From Buxus sempervirens (lineage: Eukaryota; Streptophyta; Magnoliopsida; Buxales; Buxaceae): a stretch of DNA of 64,000 nt. The notes below the pieces were generated by a model that saw only the letters and a list, made by a program, of their open reading frames with translations, did not search any database and was not told the origin of the DNA. The stretch is from NCBI GenBank assembly GCA_947561395.2, contig OX387191.1, positions 37,837,439 to 37,901,438 of the forward strand, given 5' to 3'. A program made the position numbers and the translations under genes. This document shows positions 1-11,499 of this stretch, in pieces. The stretch's first letter is position 1, and each line of letters begins with the position of its first letter.

Positions 1-302
1 CACAGGATTTGATCCTTAGGCTTCTATGATGGTTACTCTTTTGGACATTAAGACCATTGATTCAACTTTAGAATAATGATGGCCATTAGATTTTAACTTG
101 AGCGATCAGGATGATTTCATTTTATCTTAGGCCATTACAATTGTTGTCTTTGATCATAAGGCCATTAGGACCATTGATTGAGTTCTGAGTTTATAATATC
201 CAATAATGAAATGAAAATGAAATCATTTTAATCATAAGTATACTAGAAAAGTTGATCTAATCTTTGGTTTATAATGATGATTACGAGAAAAAAACAAAAA
301 AA

Positions 303-545
303 AAAGCATAAGTGGTGGCACAAGAAAAAAGCACAAGTGGTGGCACAAGAAAAAAGCACCACTAAATACAGTGACTAGTGGCACTTTTCATTTTTGCCAC
401 AAAAAAGGAGCCACTAAATTTGAGAGGCTGCATAAATTTTAATTTAGTGGCATTAAAGAGAAAAAGAACACTAGTTTTCTAAAAACAGCGGCATTTTTTG
501 TGGTGTTTTTTTTTTGGCAAACATAAAATGCCACCAATCAAGAAA
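303..545. repeat. CACTA-type subterminal repeat patch
   Basis: About ten copies in both orientations of short words of the type AGTGGCA, GCCACTAAA and TGCCACC lie in about 240 bases. Dense, bidirectional short motifs of this kind are characteristic of the subterminal regions of CACTA (En/Spm) transposons. Similar words recur at 24820-25068 and 25603-25760, with the CACTA transposase remnant between. I could not define terminal inverted repeats, so assignment to one element is inference. Confidence 0.4.
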
Positions 546-1482
546 GGCAATGATCTTTTGCAATTGGTTATTAGCAGTGAAAATAATCGCAACTAATTTA
601 AAAAAATGGTACGATATGGGTATTATAGTAATTGTTAGGAATTAGGGTTCTAAAAGTAACATAAATTTTTGTAATAGTGGTTGTGAACAATGAATAAAAG
701 TGAAATACAGTTTATTCTCCATAGACGTGGCACATTTGTTTACCAAAAAAAAATAGACGTGGCACATTTCGAACCATGCATGTAATTCCTGTGTGTTCTT
801 GTTTTCTCTTTCCTTAGGTTCATCGTAATTGTGCATTTTTCTTCAACAAATTTTAATGTATTTTTTGAAAAAAAAATAGTTCATAGAATTTTGGCTTCAT
901 TTCACAACTTTATGTCTTGAAACCAAAATGTATTTAAATAAATATAATATTCGTGAATTATTAAACACAATACTACTTTCCGAAGCTCCACTACAAAAAA
1001 CTAATTTTTTAGTGACACAAATAATACGGCGAACATAAATATATATTTCAATACATATCATATGGCCATGAGAAAACTATTACATATTTTTTGGGTTGTT
1101 ATTAATCGGTTTTATTTTGATTTCAATTTTATATGTACCATAAAAAGCATATTCAATTTTGGTTCGGTTTTAGTTTTGTAGTCAAACTAAATTGAATTGA
1201 ACCAAAACAAATTATATACATGCACGGTGTTCAAGTCAGACTTACAATTATTTGATTTACTAGTTAAAACTAGGGGGCGACTTGGGTTGGGTAAAATAAA
1301 AAATTGGCCGACCCATACCGACTTTGGGTTTTATAAATTTGGGTTAATTGGTTTTGGTTCTAAAAATAACACACTGAATTAGTTCGGTTTGGTTTTGAGT
1401 GAATGCTTGGTTAAACCGAACCAAATTTCAATTAACTAATATATACCAAGTTCTAAATCCATCCAAACGAGCTGAATTAACT

Positions 1483-1508
1483 TATATATATATATATATA
1501 TATATATT
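1483..1508. repeat. (TA)n microsatellite
   Basis: Uninterrupted TA dinucleotide run, about 13 units, just left of the Mutator-like insertion. Confidence 0.9.
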
Positions 1509-1541
1509 AGCTATTTATGTATTATTATTATAAATTTATAA

Positions 1542-2485
1542 GGGAAATTTACACGTACACCCCCTGAGGTTTGGGAAAGTGTTATGGATACTCCCTGTGG
1601 TTCAAAACGGATCACTTATTACCCCCGTAGTTTCAGAAAGCGTCACCTACTACCCCTACCGTTACATTGCACACAAACACTGTTAGTCCTTTTTTTCAAA
1701 TGGCTGAAATGCCCCTGGCTCCTCTTCGTTCTCTTCTCCACGTTAAAGAATACTCCTTGACCTCTCTGCTCTACCCAATGACATTATAGGACCAAGTTGA
1801 GCTTTTAACAAGCTCAGTTGAGCCTCTGCAACGATGGATGCATTGTTTATGGATTGGTCTATAAAAACTGCTCAACCTCATCGTCACTGTCATGCATCGT
1901 GCCTGAGTTGAGCCTGGGCAAAACTTCAATTCTCAACAAAACTGGGCCAGAGGACAACAGCATCGCGCCTTGTCTGAGTCCAAAATGCAGAAGAGCCGTC
2001 TTCCGTGAACTTCAGAGCATTTTATATCTGCGTGCTTTACTCTTTTCCCGCCAAGCATTCTCTGAAAATTCTTAGCACCCTGAGTACGAATTTCTCGATA
2101 CTCAAAAGCTTAATGGCTAACATTTTGTACACTATTTGCTGGTGCATGCCGAGGCTCTTTTCACATCTGCATAAGGTTTTCCTCTCCATCTTTCACAATC
2201 ACAGCAGCAAATGATTACTTGTCAAGATCAAAGGCTCAGTTAGCCATTGAACAATATTCAATTTTTGTGTGACGTGAGAGCTTGACCAAATCAGCAAGTT
2301 GATCCTTGCAATTTTAACAAACTAAACAGTGGTCAATAATTAAAATCCCCCAGCATTCCACTGAATGAGCTGCGCCCTGGAATCTTGATCAAGCCCTTAC
2401 TTTTCATACTCAACCTCAAAGCTTCAGCCTCCTTGAACCTTTCCATAGATGCATAAACCTCAGGGGGTGTACGTGTAAATTTCGC
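1542..2485. mobile_element. Mutator-like element (Pack-MULE type), 944 bp
   Basis: Terminal inverted repeats of about 31 bases, with a single mismatch, start GGGAAATTTACACGTACACC at 1542; the complementary copy ends at 2485. The element is flanked by a perfect 9-base target duplication AATTTATAA (1533-1541 and 2486-2494), the hallmark length for Mutator-like elements. No transposase is present. The interior contains a captured host gene fragment (PPR, 2333-2458, minus) followed by what looks like its 3' untranslated sequence, so this is a non-autonomous gene-capturing element. Confidence 0.88.
2333..2458 (-). pseudogene. Captured 3' end of a pentatricopeptide-repeat (PPR) gene
   Basis: The minus strand encodes 41 residues ending at a TGA (2333-2335) and containing EAEALRLSMKSKGLIKIPGR. 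This matches the layout of the PPR E motif (tyrosine-alanine start, LR..MK..G..K.PG.S), the C-terminal extension of plant PLS-class PPR proteins that act in organelle RNA editing. The open frame runs into the right terminal inverted repeat, so the fragment begins abruptly there and has no start codon. It is a capture by the Mutator-like element, not a functional gene. Family assignment rests on this one motif. Confidence 0.65.
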
Positions 2486-5288
2486 AATTTATAATATAGA
2501 ATATATGCTATGTAAATAGAATATATGTATTAGCTATTTACATTTTTTTCGGTTTGATGCTCAAGGTGGGATAATTGGTTTTGTTGGCAGTCATAGACTT
2601 GGGTTGTTAACTTGAACCAAATTGGACCGAGTTGACGCTTTGTTAAAACCAGATAAACCAAACTAAGCCAAAGCTATTAGGGTTTGTTATAGATGTGTGT
2701 TTAATCGGTTTTGTTTTATATTAAAAAACCCGATTCAGTTTTGCTTTTTGGTCTCTATTAATATCTAGACACATCACATATCAGTTCTGTTTTGGTTTAT
2801 TTCAAAATCGAACCGGACATATTGCAATGGCTCAATCATTCAATCTTTCCCGCGCAACAAAACACAGGGAGATTGTCCACTCTTCCCGCAGCAACAAGGA
2901 AATCCTCCCACGGCAACAAAACAGAGTGCGGGAGAATACATAGCCTAATCGACATCTCCAACTGTCTCTTCTTCTCTCAACCCAATCGATATCTCCACAT
3001 CACAAAGCACTCTCTTCGTTCAGTTTGAAATCGGGTGCTTGCGATCAGGTAAGAAGGAGTTTCTTTCCCTAACATTCTCTGATTAATTTTTTTCGTTATT
3101 TTTCACCAATTAAAAAATTCCTCTCTAGTTCTCAATCTTCATCTTACGCCTCTAATGATGATTCTACATGATTGAGTTAGTTGTTTAAATAGGTTTGAAT
3201 TGTGGATTGTGTTATTAGAAAGGAAGATGGTTCTCAATCTTTATTTCCATTATTAATTGGTGTAGAAGATGGGAAGATAGGTTTCCTCTGTAGTATTTCT
3301 TCCAAGCAGCCACGTTCTCTTTGCTCGAGCTTGTGTCTGTACAAATGAGACATTTATAATATGTAAGGAGATTTAATTTGCAGGCATGTGTGCATGTGAG
3401 ACACAATTCCCACAGCCCTGGTCCAGGTAAGGAGGGCCTCCATTCATTTTGCAAGTGGAATAGATAGTCCAGCACAAAAGAAGGTAGAGGGTGACGGTTA
3501 TGAGGTGGGAATGTAGGGTTCTTAGGGCTCATAAACTTTAGTGGGCTATAGCTATATTGGGAATAAAAATGGCGGATCAGAAGATGCCACTGGTACTCTC
3601 TTACCAGTGGCATCTTCTGTCACAGGCAGAAAAGTTTGGCAGAGAGGAACCTTAACTCCCTTGTACAGTACCACCACTTGGGAAATATGCCGTGGAGATT
3701 CTCGGACATACTCTGTACACGTTCCTAATTTGATTCCTTCACTTCAGTCTAAAGCAAATGATGTGAGCTAATCTTTTATTAACTCATTATTGGCTATTAT
3801 AAAACAAAAATAATTGAAAAGCATCATGTAACATATTGGGACACTGGTTTGCTGATAAAGAAATGTGATCCTGGAGCATGAAAATTTATTTGGAAAATTA
3901 CAAGTTCAGTGAAGAACTAGATATTATAGAAAATGTGATTGACCACCTCAAGAATCTCATAGCTTTTGATTGAGTTTAAGAATCTCATGGGTGGAATTAA
4001 CGTAATACACAATAAGATACATGCAGTGGAAGCATAAGTTTTAGGTAGTTTTGCTGGGCGTCTTTAAGAAAATGTTATTGTCCGATGCCTTTAACTGCTT
4101 CTGCAATTCTATTCAATCTTCATAATTTTCTTTGATGATTCGTTTGTTGATGGATTCTTCCTGAAATATAGTTTGAAAATGATGACTGAATTCATTTGTT
4201 AATTGATATTTCTCGTAGTGTAATTCCGAGCATAATAGAAAATAAGTGCAAATTGGGCCTTTTGGGATCTAATATTCTGAATTTTGTAAACTTGTAGTTG
4301 AGGTTTGATAGAAATAAAGAGAGATGGAATTTTCGTTGGTCTGTTCCACACTTTCATTTAGTAACAGTGGTGTTTATATAAACACCTTACAGAAGGTTCT
4401 AGAGGATAAGGTTGTTACAGCAATGAGCTAAAGACAAAACATAACAGAAAGAAGAATATTCTTTGGTTTGTGCTTTATCCTTGCTGGAACAGAATGTTGC
4501 TGCATCATGGTTGTATCCTTGCTGGAACAACACTGTTGCTTTATCCTTGCTGGAACAGAATGTTGCTGCATCATGGTTGTATCCTTGCTGGAACAACACT
4601 GTATCACTGTTGCTCCTGATGCAAATAATCGGCTGATCTAATAAGGTTCTAGGTGACACCTTCCCTTGCATAATTGACGCCTAGGTTGTGATTAGGATCC
4701 TCGTCAATTGCGTACAAAAATGAACCACTCATTGAATTTACAAATTTCTTGCAACTAGGAAGAAGCATACTTATTCCTTCACATCTCTTTCCCTTCTTTT
4801 TTCAATTGATTTGCACTAGGTGGTTGTGCTCTCATAGATATACTAAATTATTTGCACATTATGATCTCTTTGATGAATTTTATATAATACATTTATCTTT
4901 TCAAAGGCACTTAGAAAGGAACATAGAAAGAATTTTCTGTTGAAATGTTTAACATGTATCAAATCTTTCTAACCTTATGCAATTTAAATTTAAATTTTTG
5001 CAAATCACATTGCTTGTGAAGCAGCTGTAGCCTTCGTTTTCTTTAATTTTCTATGTAATTTCATGGAAAATTAAAGAAACATTGTTGCGATTTGTTTCCT
5101 TTGTGTGTTTTAGAAAATTAATGATTGCCACAAGTAGTTTTTTTTATGAGAAAGAAAATCTTACTTTTATTTTTTTTATTTACTTCAAAAATATGAAAAT
5201 GAGTATGGGAAAATCCTATAGACAGCTAGTTTTCTATTTTAACTCTATACTAGTTTGGAGTAGTACATTTTTCTTGTTCTTTGTCTAA
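2486..5288. other. Intergenic, possible non-coding exon fragments
   Basis: No recognisable protein. 2820-3048 is rich in CTCTTC-type words and ends in a good splice donor (CAG followed by GTAAGA at 3049), resembling the 5' untranslated exon of a plant gene. A short open stretch at 3541-3771 on the plus strand (76 codons) has no family I recognise. The rest is AT-rich. These could be remnants of one decayed plus-strand gene or captured exons. Confidence 0.3.
4471..4602. repeat. Two-copy 66-bp tandem repeat
   Basis: Two nearly identical adjacent 66-base units (4471-4536 and 4537-4602). Each contains the word TTGCTGGAAC twice, so there is an inner half-repeat as well. No coding role is apparent. 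Confidence 0.85.
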
Positions 5289-5438
5289 TTATGGTCTAAA
5301 TAATCAAAAGGGAACCCACTTAGGTGGGGTAGTACATTTTTGTGTGTGGTAAGTGACCCGATTGTAGTCTGGGGAAGTCCGTGGATACCTTAAACTACCC
5401 CACCTAAGTGGGTTCCCTTTTGATTATTTGGACTATAA
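5289..5438. repeat. 46-bp near-perfect inverted repeat with 58-bp loop
   Basis: Left arm 5289-5334 and right arm 5393-5438 are reverse complements with only a few mismatches; both contain AACCCACTTAGGTGGGGTAG or its complement. The 58-base loop includes GGGGAAGTCCGTGGATACC, whose reverse complement occurs again at 24558-24578. This places the loop inside an old LTR-type sequence. The structure could extrude or be transcribed as a strong hairpin. Confidence 0.9.
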
Positions 5439-7330
5439 TTAGGCATGTGTAGGGCTTCTGGATTTAACCTAATGTGGGGCCCACAAATGTGGTTTTGGGT
5501 CCCAAAGTCCATTCCTATATCCAAATGGGCCCGGATCATAACCGTGGGCATGTGATTTGAGCATGCATAGTGGGTCAAAGGGAAATGGGCCTTTGGGCCC
5601 TATTTATTGATTATATTAGGTCAAACCGCGGAGCCTAAGCAGTTGCCTATTGTTTTATTCTAGCTGCTGAGGTGTCGCGGCTACAAGGTTTCTTCTTCCT
5701 TTATGCAATTTTCTGGCATTTTGGGGCATGCTAAGGACCTGAGATCTGCCCTTGGCCTCCTAGTACTAGGCAGACCTGTATAGGTCTATCTGGATTGGTC
5801 CAAAAAGAGATGGTGGGCTGGAGAAACCCACATCCATTTCTCTGATCCGCAACTGCACTGGGAGTGCGGCTTGGTAGGAATTTTCTGCGGCCGCTATGCC
5901 TAAGCGGTTGCGCACAGTCTACTTTCAACAGCAACTTCCAAGTATACTTGGGGGTCTCACAAGTGGTGAAGGAGAATGGTAACTGTTTATTTGTGCATAT
6001 GAGCTGATAGTCTTCTCCTTCTCCTATGTACGCGAAAATATTATCAAAAAAAGAAAGCAATATAAATTCTTATTCCAATTATTTACAATGGACCAAGAGA
6101 GTGAGGGGATCAAATATGTAAAGACATAAGAAAATAAACTAAGCGGACCTCCCATCACCTCTTTGCTCACCGTATCACATCCACATTCACTTTCATTATC
6201 ATAATAAACTCAAAACAAGGAAAAAGAGAGAGGAAAGAGCAACAAAGGATATGGAAAAAGAATCTACAACATCAATATGTATTAAAATGAATCAAAAGAA
6301 GGTACATACCTTTACGGGACGAGAGAAATAGGGCTTTGGCTTGATGGTGGAGCTCCCCAAGCGCTCAACTCCCTTCTCCAAGTATGATGAAGTGGTAATG
6401 GAAAGGGGAGAAGAAACAGGGTAGAAGAGAGGATTTAGGGAGGTTTTGAGCAAGGTTTTAGGGGTTTTCGGAGGCTGGAATGAGGGTTCTAGTGTTTAGG
6501 TTTGCTTGAAATGGCCAAAGTCCCTAACAGAGACCAGAAATCACATTTTTATGGACTTCCATTTTGAAACCTCTCTACGTGAGTAGTTCGAGTAAATTTT
6601 GTTCCAACCATTGTGGCATAGTGGTTAGGCTTATTTTTGTTCAAACCATTGTGCCACAGTAGTTTGGATAACTTTTTCTTGCACGATTGGCCGTTTTGCT
6701 CTCTAACGACCTACAAAGTATGGGGCCAATCAGGGAATGCCACGTGGCCATTCCTTTAGAGAATGTCGGTAGTTGCCACATGGCTCTTTGTGATGATGAC
6801 ACGTGGCGGGGTGTGCCGAGCACAAGCCGATTTTCAATTAGATGATGACACGTGGTGTAGCATGTGCTTGGAGTGTTCCAGATGATTCAGATCAATGTTT
6901 GCCTGACATGTGGCATCTGTGTGCCATGTGACATCCACGTGGAATGCCACGTAGGTGCCACGTGTTAACACATGATTTGTCGGGACCCACCTTGATTGCC
7001 ATGTGGCATTATCATACTCTGTCATGTGTCGCCACAAGATTCTGCCATGTGTATATCAGTGATCTTCCTCTCACTTGCATGGATTGTGCCATGTGTCACT
7101 CTCTGGTTGGCCCATCTTTAAAAGCCCATAACTTTCTCATTTAAGTCTGATTTTGACAAATTTTTTATTGTTGGCTTGCATTTTTGAGCTCGATCTTTTG
7201 GGCTTAAAATTTGCATGAAATAGGACTTCTAGAAATGTCTTGCTCCTTTGGGTTTTTTTGGGCTCAGGCTTAGCGCTTGGGATTTTTGGGTTTTTGACAC
7301 TTTCAGGGTCTCAAAATTAGAGTGCTGACA
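5439..7330 (-). mobile_element. Old LTR remnant, Tat-type, minus orientation
   Basis: On the minus strand the sequence starts with a canonical TG end (TGTCAGCACTCTAATTTTGAG at 7330). It carries a splice donor (AAG followed by GTATGTACC near 6303-6314) in the place seen in the other Tat-like LTRs of this window. It shares the GGAAGTCCGTGGATACC block with the remnant at 24.55 kb. No coding frame is recognised. The left boundary is uncertain and no target duplication was found, so classification is inference. Confidence 0.45.
6735..7105. promoter_or_regulatory. Dense cluster of CACGTG/CATGTG (G-box/E-box-like) motifs
   Basis: More than a dozen copies of GCCACGTGGC-like, GACACGTGG, GCCATGTGTC and CACATGGC words occur in about 370 bases, within the putative U3 part of the LTR remnant. 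The ACGT core is the known binding core of plant bZIP/bHLH factors. Whether it is active here is unknown. Confidence 0.6.
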
Positions 7331-7363
7331 TATTTCTTTTAAATTTTATAGTTAAACATTTAA

Positions 7364-7724
7364 TTGATGGACAAGAGTTGGATAAACAAGAGTCGGATTT
7401 CCTTGAAATATTATAGAGGGATTGAAGATTTCCTAGAGTTTGCAAAGAAGAGTGCAAATGAGGATGGGGCAATCCAATGTCCGTGTGCCAAGTGTTATCT
7501 TCACTTTTGTAACAAACTTGATGATGTACGAGCTAATATAACGGGAAATGGATTTTTGAGGAGTTACACACAATGGTTTGCTCATGGTGAACTATTACAA
7601 GTGGGAACTTCTAACACAACTACTTACACACTAGTTGATGAATCATCTAATTGGTTGCAAGAAATGTTAAATGAAATGTTTCCCACAAATCATGATTATG
7701 TTTCTGAAATACATAGAATACCAT
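7364..7724 (+). pseudogene. CACTA transposase, N-terminal transposase-associated domain
   Basis: The open frame begins MMDKSWI and contains a C-P-C..C...C pattern (CPCAKCYLHF) followed by GFLRSYTQWFAHGE. This is the transposase-associated zinc-binding domain found at the start of Tnp2-type CACTA (En/Spm) transposases. The frame is cut at 7724 by the insertion of an LTR that begins at 7725; the remaining transposase resumes at 16850. The duplicated target ACCAT (7720-7724 and 16845-16849) shows that the two pieces were once adjacent. Confidence 0.85.
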
Positions 7725-8621
7725 TGTAGACACCTCAAATTACACTAAAATAGGAGGAAATAATAAAAATGTGTTCAAAATTTAATACTTGAGGTTTAAC
7801 ATGTGTTAAAACCTCAAAACCATTAAAAATGTGTTGTTCGTATACACATTACGGATTTTACAGGTTTTGTTTCGTCCATATATATAATACGGACGCGTTT
7901 GTATTACTTATATGGATGGATTCATGCTTTACTTGTTAGTGCAAGTGGCTGCCACGTGTCGACCGGAAGCTTCGGCCGTTATGCCACGTTGGCAGTGCAC
8001 ATGTGAATCTAACTGAATATCAACCGTAGCTTTCTTACGGATTTCATTAATTTTTGCTTTGTTCGTATGTATGATATGTGTGAGATATGGAAAATCACCT
8101 AGATAACCTCCTCATCATCACACGGGGTTTATAAAGGGTTGGAGTCGCCATCATTCAAGATTGTTGCCATATGCTGCTCATGCTCAAACAATTGCTTGCT
8201 AACTAACATCACTCAAAAGTGCTTAAAAAGGAACAAACACTTGTGTGATTTTCTCATAAGAGTAGTCCAATTGATCCTGGACTCTCTTCATGAGTGCATC
8301 ACCTCTAGGACATCATGATCAAGTAAAAATCAAAGTAAAGATTTAAGAAAATCAAATTAAAACAAATCTGGAAAAATTAAAAAGAGATGAAGCTATTTTA
8401 GCTTGAAAACTTCGATCAATCATAAATCCTTTGATTTAAACTCAAATCAAACAAAACCAAAGCCATTTGAAAGCTAATATGAAGTAGAAGACTTAGTAAA
8501 ATATTCAGCTCAATTCGATTTAAAACGAGAGAGAAATACTTCATCGAATTTACTGCTGTAAATCTGCAAAAGCGGTGAGTAATCAGCTTTGAAACTCTAC
8601 TCGTGGAGATTGGCTTCATAT

Positions 8622-10419
8622 TGTGAGACATGGGAAAAATCAATTCAATGACTTCCTAATCATCACGCGGGATTGGTTAAAAACACAGAGTCGCCACCAT
8701 TCTGTTTAGGTGTGAATGGACACCAAAATATCAAATAAACACAAGGCAAATTTAGGGTAAAAATAACCCTTTTAAAAAAAAACAACTAGAGATGGATAAG
8801 GGGATTAGGTTATGAACAGGGGAAGGTGTTAGGCACCGCTATTCATCCACACAAGGTGGTTGCCAGGCATTGTTCATGTTAAAATAAAGGAAAAAGGCTT
8901 GCTATAAAAATCACAAAAAAGACAAAACTGTATAGTTTTTTCATACGAATTGCCTGATTGATCCAGAACTTTCAAATATGATCATACCATTCGTAGAGTT
9001 TCATGATTAAGATAAAATTGAGATAAAATCAAATAAAACCAATCTAAAGTGAAAACTTCAAAAATCTAGTTTCAAGTTAAATTCTAGAAATCTAGAAAAA
9101 TATGATTTTTAAAAAATATTGCAGAATTGAACTTGAACAATCTAGGACATATATATAGCCCAAATTTCACATTAAATCAAGAAATCAAAACCAAAAATAC
9201 CCACGTTGATGAAGAACATCAAAAGGGGAGAACTTAGACCGTAGGGTCTTTTCTCAAAAGTGAAAAAGGATTCAAAAACCATATCATGAAACCATAGAAT
9301 TTACTTTCAGGCTTCTGAATCCAGATCTATCATACTGATCATGATAGATCCAGGATCTTAGCCTAATATTCCGAAAATCACGAAAAACAGTGCTGTAGGT
9401 GAAAAATCCAAATTTTAGAAAAAAGTGGGGATCTCATGCTATAAACATCATAAGGATCATAGATTCATATGATTCATTCAGATTCAATCATAAGATCATT
9501 AAAATATGAATAGGATATTCAAAGCAGCCACATCTCACAGATTAGAGCACATGGGGGTCTACCCTACAGATCCACCTGTTCTCTTTTCCCCTAGCTCTCT
9601 CTTCACGTTTTACGGCTAGAGAGGATTCTTGAGGTACTTGGAGATAGGTTTGGGTACACAAACACAATCAAAGGCCTTATTCTAAAAGAAAAGAGAAAAA
9701 CAGATTATGGGGTTCTATTATAGGGATCCACCTGTTCCCCTTTCCCCTAGCTCTCTCTTCACGTTTTACGGCTAGAAAGACTCTTGAGGTACTTAGAGAC
9801 AAGTTTAGAAAGACAAGTATAAAAGACGGCCTTATTCTATAGCAATAGAGAAGATCCTATTACATCTAGAATTGAAGACAGAAAATAAAATGGGAAAATG
9901 GACTTACTTGGATTGAGCAAGCAGAGCAGCAGTGATTCCTCTCTTCTCTTTGAGCTTCTTGGACTTCAAATTTTTGTGGCCTTTTGTTTGAGGAAAAGCC
10001 CTCTATTTATAGGCAAACTCAGGGGCATGGTTGGTCCAGGGTTTGGCAAGATAGAGTTTCAGATTGAATTAAACACAAGGATAATGCCCATCCATGGCCA
10101 ACAAGGATAATCCGAACGAATAAAAGATATAATTCGCTCATTTAAAGAGATATTAGACTGAAGATAAAGCTCAGAAATCGGGAAAGGATAAAATTCGCAC
10201 AACTCTAATGCGCCTGTAAATGTATTGCGGGCAAGTGGTGTCCGTATATGCATTACGAGCGTTGCGTGCCTGTATACAAAATTTGGGCGCGGTCAGCCCG
10301 TAGGTACAATACGGGCAAGGCTTAAATTATTGAATTTCATGCATTTTTGGCCTGTTTTAAATCCCAATTACATGTTTTCATTATTTTCTCATTTTGTAGT
10401 GAAATTTGGGGTGTCTACA
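8622..10419 (-). mobile_element. Solo LTR of the same family as the 21-kb element
   Basis: 1798 bp from TGTGAGACATGG (8622) to GGTGTCTACA (10419), flanked by a perfect CATAT duplication (8617-8621 and 10420-10424). It aligns end to end by eye with the LTRs at 33496-35292 and 52818-54582, including the CTCTATTTATA block (TATA box on the minus strand), the leader splice donor and a palindrome array at about 10198-10315. It shows more differences from those LTRs than they show from each other, so it is an older insertion. Confidence 0.93.
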
Positions 10420-11499
10420 CATATAAATCTTTAAAAACTTGCATGAATGAAGTATGTGGTGCTATCTTTCAAATGAAATAGGCCTCACACAAAACTCCAT
10501 CCATTTGTGACTTGATTGACCTCTTGAACATGCCTAGAGGATCACAGATTGACTCTGAAATCTGCTACTGAGCAGCTCAAAGTCAATCAAATGCACAAGG
10601 CACAAATCAAAAGAAAAACTCTTAAAACCAGTTGGATTTGAAAGTAGATTCACAAAGGAAAACACAGAAATTAAAATCACTTGAATCAGAGTTAAAATGA
10701 ACAAATGGTGCTCAATCAAAGTGACAAGTTCAGTAATCTGATCTGAACTGACCTGTTGACTTTGATCAGATGGTATCAAAAATCCACTCTATATAAATTG
10801 CTGAAATTTTACAGACTCATACTAGACATATCCACCTATCACATGTCTTCAGAATCACTCAAAAATTCATCCGGATGATGGAGTTATGAGTGTTCTAAGA
10901 CAGGGTACAGGTTCTGTCAAGATTTGTGAAGTTCTGAGAAAAATGAGCGAAACCAGTGAGTGTGTGCAATGGATTCGGCTAAACTGACTTGAAATCATTA
11001 GAATAAACTCATGAAGTCCTAAGAGTTCACTCTAGGGCCATTGATCTTAGATTTACCATATTGAACATGGTGAATCCAAGATCTAAACCTATTCTTGACA
11101 AAAAGAAGTGAAACGTGTGTGATTGTGTAGGAAACCAGATTTCTAGGAGAAGATTGGGATCCAATGCTATAGAGAGCATAAATCCTTGTATCCTCTCGGA
11201 ATTTAAATCCAAATCACACCAAACCATTAATCAATATAAGATCAATATGCATATCATTCAAAATAGGTTCTAAGCCTAAGGTTCCATTTCAACTTCTTTT
11301 TCCCCAAGCTCTTTCTTCACGTTTTATGGCTAGAGAGGATTCTTAGGTACTTTGGAAGTGGTTTGGGGCTCCAAACACACACCAAGACACTATTCTACAG
11401 AAAGGTAGAAGGAGAGAGTGTTGGAATGTAAGTAAAAAAGAAGAGAGCGGTGAGATAACTTACCTTGGTAGCTTAGGAAACCTTGAGATAGCAATTCGG

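Larger units (their letters stand above)
1..1541. other. AT-rich intergenic DNA with transposon remnants
   Basis: No convincing coding region. The stretch holds a patch of short GTGGC/GCCAC repeats (303-545), a possible CACTA terminus at 989 (CACTACAAAAAAC), several degenerate GGTTTGGTTTTGG-type words between 1140 and 1440 that recur at 2540-2800, and a TA run. The similar words on both sides of the Mutator-like element at 1542-2485 suggest that element landed in an older AT-rich repeat. Confidence 0.5.
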
